DNA from: an uncultured Lentisphaerota bacterium
Lineage (GTDB): Bacteria > Verrucomicrobiota > Kiritimatiellia > CAIQIC01
Assembly: GCA_903896925.1 (NCBI GenBank)
Contig: CAITZM010000117.1
Location: 1-64,000, forward strand
Length of the DNA stretch: 64,000 nt
Direction: 5' to 3'
Shown: one piece after another, positions 56,679 to 64,000 of the stretch
Layout of the letters: each line of letters starts with the position of its first letter
Position numbering within the stretch: position 1 is the stretch's first letter
The notes under the pieces: generated by a model
Seen by the model: the letters and a program-made list of their open reading frames with translations, nothing else
What the model was told of the DNA's origin: nothing
Database searches by the model: none
Made by a program: the position numbers and the translations under genes

Positions 56679-57599
56679 TCAGCACGTCTCCGGCATGAAC
56701 GTGGGCAGGTTGACGCCGTCGGGCGACTGCCAGGCGCCGCGCGCCTGGGCGAGGTGGAGCTCGCAGTTGCGTGCGCCAAGTTCGTAGCAGGCGTGCACCA
56801 GCGCGGGGCGGTCCACCGGCACCAGCCAGACCAGTGTCTGTCCGCGCCGCGCGTTCAGCTCGCGCCTGAGCAGCGCCGACGCCTGTGCATCGGTTCTGGC
56901 GAAGCCGGGCCCGATCATCATGCTGCCCGGGTCCGAGACCGACGCCAGGAAACCTTCGACTTTGCCATCCGCACCAAGGAAGACGGAGCTGTGCCAGATG
57001 CCGGCGCGGTTCTCGATGAAGTAGCGGTAGTCCTTTTCGCGGCTGATGTGGTTGATCTCCAGTTCCAGCGCGCAGAGCGCGGGCACGTCGGCGGGTTGCG
57101 CGTCGCGCATGCGGGTGGCGTCGGCTACGGGCAGCGGCACGCCTTCCTCCGGCACGGAAAGGATCATGTCCTGGTAGGTCGCGCGCGGGACGAAGCCGTT
57201 GCGCGAGTAGAGCGAGAACGAGTCGAGGTTGAGCGCGCTGGAGACCAGCCGCAGCGGCAGGTGGCGGTGCTCGGCCTCGTTGATGATGTGCCGCAGCAGT
57301 TGCGCCGCGACGCCGCGCCCGGCCCAGCTCGGGTGCGCGTTCATGATGCCCAGCGAGATGTGCGTCTCGCGGGGATGGAAGAAGCACGAGCCGATGATCT
57401 GCCCGCTGGCCTCGGCCTCCGCCAGCACGCAGCAGCCGGGATCGAGCTCCTCATAGACCCGGCAGAACAGCAGTGCCGAGTCCGGCCCGGCAGTGAAGAT
57501 CTTCGACCGCCCGTGCGTCTCGTACCAGTAGTTCGTGGACAGATGGATCAGCGCCGCCACCGCCGACCAGTCCGCCCGCTGCATGGTGCGTAGTTTCAT
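56679..57599 (-). CDS. Two-domain GNAT acetyltransferase-like protein
   Basis: 306 residues from ATG 57599, with AGAGAGG eight bases upstream; the longer frame to 57683 runs into a REP element. The first GNAT fold has the acetyl-CoA loop in HPSWAGRGVAAQLLRHIINEAE (about 94-115). A second, degenerate GNAT-like domain starts after about residue 165 (MRDAQPADVPALCALELEINHISREKDYRYFIEN). Tandem GNAT proteins acetylate amino groups of peptides, antibiotics or metabolites; the substrate is not evident. It is one gene downstream of the RAYT and could have been moved with it, which is speculation. Confidence 0.8.
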   Translation of the reverse strand: MKLRTMQRADWSAVAALIHLSTNYWYETHGRSKIFTAGPDSALLFCRVYEELDPGCCVLAEAEASGQIIGSCFFHPRETHISLGIMNAHPSWAGRGVAAQLLRHIINEAEHRHLPLRLVSSALNLDSFSLYSRNGFVPRATYQDMILSVPEEGVPLPVADATRMRDAQPADVPALCALELEINHISREKDYRYFIENRAGIWHSSVFLGADGKVEGFLASVSDPGSMMIGPGFARTDAQASALLRRELNARRGQTLVWLVPVDRPALVHACYELGARNCELHLAQARGAWQSPDGVNLPTFMPETC

Positions 57600-57617
57600 A
57601 GTCATGCCTCTCTTGTT

Positions 57618-57742
57618 GGACGACGTGTCACGCCGCCAGTTAACAGCCCTGTTCTTTCGGCGCGGCAACGCCGCGCCCTCCATAGACCTGTAGGCATCGC
57701 TCCCGTTTTAGCCACGGCTGGAGGGCGGCGTGTCACGCCGCC
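57618..57742. repeat. REP elements downstream of the RAYT gene
   Basis: Two REPs in opposite orientation, GGCGCGGCAACGCCGCGCC-CTCC (57659-57681) and GGAGGGCGGCGTG-TCACGCCGCC (57720-57742), plus a partial copy (57618-57637). Both carry a GGAGGGC head followed by a hairpin. Confidence 0.8.
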
Positions 57743-57755
57743 GTTGTCTTTTACC

Positions 57756-58238
57756 TCAGGGTTCATGCCACTCCAAGATATTCAATTCGCCCTGAAAAGG
57801 CCAAGCCTCTGGTGCGCCGACCAGTCCCACGCGCACAGGATTGAACCGGACATACTCCCATTTTGCATAGTAACTTTCGCCACCGCGTAACTGCGTATCC
57901 CAGCCATCCTGTTGCCAGAGCGGCTTCTCTTTGGGCCACGGCCAAGTACGTGTCACTACGGATTTCCAGTAGCGCATCCACGAGCGGATATTCTCCGCCT
58001 CATGGCAGGCTGGCCTGCAAAACAGGTGCAGGTGATCTGGCATTACCACATAACGGCCAACGTGCCATTGATGGGCTTGTTGCCAGGCGGAAATCAAAAG
58101 TGGATGAACCTCCGGACGGGCCAGGAGCGGTTTGCGATCCTTGGTACAGACCGTGAGAAAAACGATCGGAGAAAGATTAACCTTGGTAACCAGCGGTTGA
58201 TGTGCCGGATGCTTTCGTTGGGGCAGGTCGTGTTCCAT
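57756..58238 (-). CDS. REP-associated tyrosine transposase (RAYT, Y1 family)
   Basis: 160 residues from ATG 58238 (longer starts run through a REP). The HUH metal-binding motif is MPDHLHLF (His69/His71) and a Tyr in the WEYVRFNPVRVGLV segment (about 129) is the candidate nucleophile. RAYTs are single-copy domesticated relatives of IS200/IS605 TnpA that spread REP sequences. Here an inverted REP pair lies on each side (57659-57742 and 58253-58403), giving the standard REP-RAYT arrangement. The HUH and Tyr residues are intact, so it may still be active. Length is typical. Confidence 0.88.
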   Translation of the reverse strand: MEHDLPQRKHPAHQPLVTKVNLSPIVFLTVCTKDRKPLLARPEVHPLLISAWQQAHQWHVGRYVVMPDHLHLFCRPACHEAENIRSWMRYWKSVVTRTWPWPKEKPLWQQDGWDTQLRGGESYYAKWEYVRFNPVRVGLVGAPEAWPFQGELNILEWHEP

Positions 58239-58252
58239 GCTGCCTTGATTTT

Positions 58253-58403
58253 GGCGCGGCAACGCCGCGCCCTCCATAGTGTTATCCGTATCAGAGGTGA
58301 AAGCCATGCGCCACGGTTGATCGGTTTTTCGACTGTTCACTCTAACCTAGCGATGCATTGCCCATCATATCTTTCCTCACGGAGGGCGGCGTGTCACGCC
58401 GCC
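58253..58403. repeat. REP elements upstream of the RAYT gene
   Basis: The same inverted pair as on the other side: GGCGCGGCAACGCCGCGCC-CTCC (58253-58275) and GGAGGGCGGCGTG-TCACGCCGCC (58381-58403), 105 bp apart. Sequence identity with the downstream pair is essentially complete, pointing to recent movement. Confidence 0.8.
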
Positions 58404-58466
58404 GGGTTTCACCCCCCCCCGATTTTTCGACATCGCAACACTGTGCCCGCCAAACGGGCGCAATGA

Positions 58467-59858
58467 CTATTTTGTCATGGGCCACTTGGTGCCGAGCAGC
58501 TTGGAGAGGGCGGCGTGGAATTCGGCGCGCTCGTCGCTGACGAGCTCGGCGATGGCGACGATGCGGGCGGTGGTGCCGTCGAAGTTGAGGCCGGCGGGGG
58601 CACCGAGGTGCGTCTTTTTGGCGACGGCCGCGACGGGGTCGACGTTCTGGAGCTCGTCGAGGTGCGCCTTGACGTGGTGGTAGGCGTCGCGGAAGGGCAT
58701 GCCGCCGGCGACGAGTTCAAGCGCGCGGTCGGTGGCGAACACGTCGGGCGTGAAGCCCTTGAGCAGCGCCTCGCGGTTGACCTCCAGCCCGGCGATCAGC
58801 GGCGCGAGGATGCGCAGCGTGGCGCGGGTCATGGACAGGCCCTCCATGAACGGCTCCTTGGCGTCCTGCAGGTCCCGGTTGTAGCCGGAGGGCGAGGAGC
58901 GGACGATGTCGAGCACGGCGACCTGGCAGGCGGTAACCCGCGCGGCGCGCGAGCGGACGAGCTCGAGCACGTCGGGGTTCTTCTTCTGCGGCATGATGCT
59001 GCTGCCGGTGCAGAACGCGGCGGGCAGCGCGAAGTAGCCGAACTCCGGCATCGTGAAGAGCACCAGGTCCTGCGCCAGCCGCGAGAGCGTCAGCATCACC
59101 TGCGTCAGCGCGCCGAGGATGACGCTCTCCAGCTTGCCGCGGCTGTTGATCGCCTGCAGCACGTTGGCGACCGGGCGGCTGAAGCCGAGCAGGTCGGAGA
59201 CGAGCTGGCGGTCGATCGGAAGCGGCACGCCATAGCTGGCGGCGGCGCCGAGCGGGCACTGGTCGTTGAGGTGGTAGGCGGCGAGCACGAGCGCGGCGTC
59301 ATCGAGCAGGGCCGCGGCGTGGGCGTCGGCCCAGAGGCCGACGCTGCTGGGCATCGCGGGCTGCAGGTGCGTGCGGCCGACCATCGGCACCTCGGCATGG
59401 TTGCGCGCGAAGGCGGCCAGCGCGCCGGCGAGCGAGGCAATTTCCGCGAGCACGGCGAGCAGCTCTTCCTTGGCGAAGAGCCGCAGATCCACCGCGACCT
59501 GGTCGTTGCGGCTGCGGCAGGTGTGCACTTTCTTGCCGAGGTCGCCGAGCTTGGCCGTCAGGTTGCGCTCCACGGCGAGATGGACGTCCTGGTCCTCCAG
59601 CGTGATCTCGAATTGACCGGCCTGCGCGCGGCGAAGGATGGCGCCGAGTTCGGCGATGACTTTCTTCGCATCGGCCTGCGACAGCACGCGGCACTCCTTG
59701 GGCATGCGTGCGAGCATGGTGACGTGCGCCGCGGTGCCGAGGCAGTCGGCGGCGATCAGGTGGCGGTCAAGTTCCACGTCGCGGCCCGCGGTGTAGGCGA
59801 GCACTTCGGCGTCCACGACGCCGACGGTGGTTTTGAGCGGCGAATTATTTTTGGCCAT
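58467..59858 (-). CDS. argH: Argininosuccinate lyase
   Basis: 463 residues; AGGAGAACC precedes ATG 59858. The fumarase/aspartase superfamily signature GSSIMPQKKNPDVLELVR (about 286-303) is clear, with the catalytic Ser in this loop. Earlier blocks include VHTCRSRNDQVAVDLRLFAKE (about 109-129) and VPMVGRTHLQPAMP. It splits argininosuccinate into arginine and fumarate. No other arg gene is adjacent. The protein is complete. The 5' leader to the next minus-strand gene upstream (59859-59926) contains no other feature. Confidence 0.95.
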   Translation of the reverse strand: MAKNNSPLKTTVGVVDAEVLAYTAGRDVELDRHLIAADCLGTAAHVTMLARMPKECRVLSQADAKKVIAELGAILRRAQAGQFEITLEDQDVHLAVERNLTAKLGDLGKKVHTCRSRNDQVAVDLRLFAKEELLAVLAEIASLAGALAAFARNHAEVPMVGRTHLQPAMPSSVGLWADAHAAALLDDAALVLAAYHLNDQCPLGAAASYGVPLPIDRQLVSDLLGFSRPVANVLQAINSRGKLESVILGALTQVMLTLSRLAQDLVLFTMPEFGYFALPAAFCTGSSIMPQKKNPDVLELVRSRAARVTACQVAVLDIVRSSPSGYNRDLQDAKEPFMEGLSMTRATLRILAPLIAGLEVNREALLKGFTPDVFATDRALELVAGGMPFRDAYHHVKAHLDELQNVDPVAAVAKKTHLGAPAGLNFDGTTARIVAIAELVSDERAEFHAALSKLLGTKWPMTK

Positions 59859-59926
59859 GCTGGTTCTCCTGCGCTGTTTGGTTGTGAGCCTAGGGTAACG
59901 AGCGGCGGAGTCAAGCGCGGAGGCGT

Positions 59927-60415
59927 TCAGCAGCGCAGCGTGCCCAGGACGCGGATGAACTCGGCGTCACCGGTCGCGGCCAGCAGTCGCTCGCGGTTGG
60001 CGGAACGGTTGAGCATGCGGGCCAGGCCCACGACGAGCTGGTGATAGCGTGTGAGCGCGCGCTGCGGCGTGCCGAGCATGAACACCAGGCGCACCGGCTG
60101 CCCGTCGGGTGCGTCGTAGTCGATGCCCTCCGCGCTGCGGCCGACGGCGATCACGATGTCCTCGCACAGGTCCGTCCGCGCGTGGGGCATGGCAAGGCCG
60201 TTGCCCAGCGCGGTGTTGGTGATGCGTTCGCGCGCCAGCAACTCGCGGAAGAAGGCCTCGGGGCGCGGGAGCGCCGGGTGATGCTGCAGGGTCGTGAACA
60301 GTTCGCGCAGCGCGGGCAGTTTTTTTCGCTCCTGCAGGTCCAAGAGGATGAACTCCGGTCGCAGCAGCACCGCCAGCTGCGCCGGAACCAAGGGTAATTT
60401 TTCAGTGTCCTGCAT
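59927..60415 (-). CDS. PTS EIIA type-2 (fructose/mannitol-like) domain protein
   Basis: 162 residues from ATG 60415. The domain is the PTS_EIIA type-2 fold, with the phosphorylatable His78 in AMPHART and the usual GNGLAMPHA context; GRSAEGIDYDAPDGQPVRLVFMLGTP is the second conserved block. No EI, HPr or IIB/C gene is adjacent, so it probably has a regulatory (PtsN-like) rather than transport role. It sits 69 bp upstream of argH on the same strand. Confidence 0.85.
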   Translation of the reverse strand: MQDTEKLPLVPAQLAVLLRPEFILLDLQERKKLPALRELFTTLQHHPALPRPEAFFRELLARERITNTALGNGLAMPHARTDLCEDIVIAVGRSAEGIDYDAPDGQPVRLVFMLGTPQRALTRYHQLVVGLARMLNRSANRERLLAATGDAEFIRVLGTLRC

Positions 60416-60558
60416 GCCTGCTGCATCCTCCCGCCGAACGCCGCCCAAAATAACCCACGCAGCGCGCGATTGCTAGCGCAGACCGCCTGCGGCCTGAGCC
60501 GACGGGACGTGGCACAGGGTGGGGGGGGGACGAGACGGCGGGCCGCCGCCGTGCGGGA

Positions 60559-61416
60559 TCAGGACTGATAGACGCGCAGTTCGTCGGCGACGCGGGCGGC
60601 GTCGCGGGTGGCCGCGACGTCATGGGTCCGGATGAGGCGCGCGCCGCGCAGGATCGCGGCGGTGACCGCGGCCAGCCCGGCATGGAGCCGTTGTTCCGGT
60701 TTCTTGTGGCCGGTCAGGGTACCGAGCATGGACTTGCGCGAGAGGCCGACGAGGAGCGGCCGGCCGAGCTGCGTGAACTGGTCCAGCTGGCGCAGCAGCG
60801 TCAGGTTGTGCTCCAGCGTCTTGCCAAAGCCGAAGCCGGGATCCACGACGGTGTTTTCGCGCGGCAGGCCGGCCTCGATGAGTGCCTCGATCCGCGCGTC
60901 CAGATAATCGCGCACCTCGGCGACGACCTCGGTGTACTGCGGTTCCTGCTGCATGGTCTCCGGGGTGCCCTGGCAGTGCATCAAGACGATGCCGGCCTGG
61001 AATTCGGCAACCGTGGCGGCCATCGCCTCGTCCCGGGTTGCGGCGGAGATGTCGTTGATGATATGCGCTCCGGCCTGGAGCGCCGCCCGCGCGACCGACG
61101 CCTTGGTGGTGTCCACCGAGATCGCGCAGTTCGTGCGCTCGGCCAGGGTGCGGACGATCGGCACGACCCGGCGCAGCTCCTCGGTTTCGTCCACGGCGGC
61201 GGCGCCGGGGCGCGTGGACTCGCCGCCGATATCGATGATGTCCGCGCCCTCGTCGGCGATCTTCAGGCCCCGCACGACCGCCTGCGCGAGGTCGAAGTAG
61301 TTGCCGCCGTCGGAAAACGAGTCGGGCGTGCTGTTCAGGATGCCCATGATGAGCGTCCGTTCACAGCGCAGCGTCCGCTCGCGACAGCGCCAGAGGGTGG
61401 AGGGGGCCGGTTCCAT
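60559..61416 (-). CDS. folP: Dihydropteroate synthase
   Basis: 285 residues. MGILNSTPDSFSDGGNY (about 24-40) is the pterin-binding signature; DIGGESTRPGA (about 62-72), NDISAA, DPGFGFGKTLEHNL and LVGLSRKSMLG complete the TIM barrel. The enzyme joins 6-hydroxymethyl-dihydropterin pyrophosphate with p-aminobenzoate in folate synthesis and is the sulfonamide target. The first ~20 residues (MEPAPSTLWRCRERTLRCERTL) are variable, with arginines, and the true start could be internal. The gene starts 9 bp after the ftsH stop, so ftsH-folP form an operon, the same order as in E. coli. Confidence 0.94.
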   Translation of the reverse strand: MEPAPSTLWRCRERTLRCERTLIMGILNSTPDSFSDGGNYFDLAQAVVRGLKIADEGADIIDIGGESTRPGAAAVDETEELRRVVPIVRTLAERTNCAISVDTTKASVARAALQAGAHIINDISAATRDEAMAATVAEFQAGIVLMHCQGTPETMQQEPQYTEVVAEVRDYLDARIEALIEAGLPRENTVVDPGFGFGKTLEHNLTLLRQLDQFTQLGRPLLVGLSRKSMLGTLTGHKKPEQRLHAGLAAVTAAILRGARLIRTHDVAATRDAARVADELRVYQS

Positions 61417-61425
61417 GGTGGGCTG

Positions 61426-63456
<2,031 letters not shown>

Positions 63457-63491
63457 AGGTTCCTTGCTTTTTTGCGGCTAAATTGTGTCCC

Positions 63492-63519
63492 ATTCTAGCA
63501 TCATTACCCTGTATTGCAA
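63492..63519 (-). promoter_or_regulatory. ftsH-folP promoter
   Basis: Minus strand TTGCAA (63519-63514), 16-bp spacer, TAGAAT (63497-63492), about 36 bp before the ftsH ATG. Confidence 0.65.
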
Positions 63520-63526
63520 CGGCGTG

Positions 63527-64000
63527 TCACGGTTCGCCGGCGCGGTGCAGGAGCGGCGACAGGGTCAGGCCGCGCCCCGCGAAGGTCAGCCGCATCGGCC
63601 GCTGCAGCAGTTTCGCCACCGCCTGCGCGTCGCGGTCATAATCGAAGCGCCAGGTCGCCGTCGCGCCCTCGGCCTGCGCCGCGTTACCGTCGAGGATGCG
63701 GCCCGGCGCCGTCACGCGCAGCGTGGCGCGGAAGCCTTTGAACAGTTCTGCGACGAGGGGGTTCGAATCGTCCGCGGCGATGGCCGCCAGCCGGCTCGAG
63801 AGCGTTTTTTCGCCGCCCGCCTGCTGCACCAGCAGGTAGTCGCCGCGCGCGTCGCGGCTCAACGCCACCGTGCGCTCCGGCAGCAGCGCGCGCGCCAGGC
63901 CGTCGAGCGTTTTGAAGCTGATGACGCCGCGCCGCACCACGCGGCCCGCCTTGCGCTCGGTGGTGAGTTGCTCCAGCTTCACGCCGAGCCGGGCATAGCC
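63527..64000 (-). CDS. C-terminal part of an unknown protein (5' end outside the window)
   Basis: The frame is open to the window edge; a GTG at 63982 is available, but the residues before it (GYARLG) continue in frame, so the gene probably begins beyond 64000. The visible 157 residues include GVISFKTLDGLARALLPERTVALSRDARGDYLLVQQAGGEKTL and LVAELFKGFRATLRVTAPGRILDGNAAQ. The pattern of LVAELFKGFRATLRVTAPG then a TWRFDYDRDAQAVAKLL suggests a predicted lipoprotein-like beta-rich domain, but no family is certain. Its stop is 8 bp from the ftsH promoter -35. Confidence 0.5.
   Translation of the reverse strand, partial: GYARLGVKLEQLTTERKAGRVVRRGVISFKTLDGLARALLPERTVALSRDARGDYLLVQQAGGEKTLSSRLAAIAADDSNPLVAELFKGFRATLRVTAPGRILDGNAAQAEGATATWRFDYDRDAQAVAKLLQRPMRLTFAGRGLTLSPLLHRAGEP

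Overview
The window is one continuous piece of a GC-rich bacterial chromosome. The gene content points to the PVC superphylum, most likely a Kiritimatiellota/Lentisphaerota/Verrucomicrobia-type polysaccharide degrader; this is an inference. The evidence is many secreted glycosidase and sialidase-fold proteins, a DUF1080 protein, an FG-GAP repeat protein, H-X9-DG-like proteins, and abundant palindromic intergenic repeats. No tRNA, convincing full-length rRNA, CRISPR array, prophage or classical IS element was seen.

Layout. 1-4.5 kb: a DUF3108 protein, an ADP-heptose pathway kinase (RfaE1/HldE-N), two thioredoxin-like paralogues and a metallophosphoesterase. 4.7-29.6 kb: a carbohydrate locus with GH29 and GH95-like fucosidases, a divergent AraC regulator and DapA-family aldolase sharing a palindromic operator candidate, two tandem SUMF1-sialidase fusions, a beta-lactamase-sialidase fusion, an FG-GAP protein, an FAD oxidoreductase, another sialidase-like protein, an MFS transporter, L-rhamnose isomerase and RhaT. 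The plus-strand cluster from 11.9 to 24.9 kb looks like one or two long transcription units of secreted proteins; uptake and isomerisation genes follow. A natural reading is export of enzymes that release fucose/rhamnose or acidic sugars, followed by import and isomerisation.

29.6-43.8 kb: flavodoxin-fold and nitroreductase proteins, a Phd/VapC toxin-antitoxin pair, valS, a minus-strand group of small envelope or basic proteins, rsmI, an HI0933-family flavoprotein, an AmrS-type radical SAM gene, pyrF and a GH141-like beta-helix protein. 44-50 kb: two DUF4190/H-X9-DG paralogues, a hydrogenase-maturation-type protease, purC, a Xer recombinase, rnc and a small membrane protein. 49.5-56 kb: methyltransferase, epimerase, four-helix-bundle cassette, hexapeptide acyltransferase, a broken HigBA pair, a transglutaminase-like protein and a DUF1080 protein. 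56-64 kb: GNAT, a REP-associated tyrosine transposase (RAYT), argH, a PTS IIA-like protein, folP, ftsH and a partial gene.

Two features stand out. First, upstream of the MFS transporter (25.1-25.36 kb) there are two tandem small-RNA candidates. Each has its own promoter, a long two-tier hairpin and a U-tract, and the stems differ by a compensatory base-pair change. Second, several REP-like repeat families fill the intergenic spaces and have entered two genes without breaking frame: valS and one SUMF1-sialidase. Promoters that could be read repeatedly use a TTGC-type -35 with a 16-17 bp spacer.
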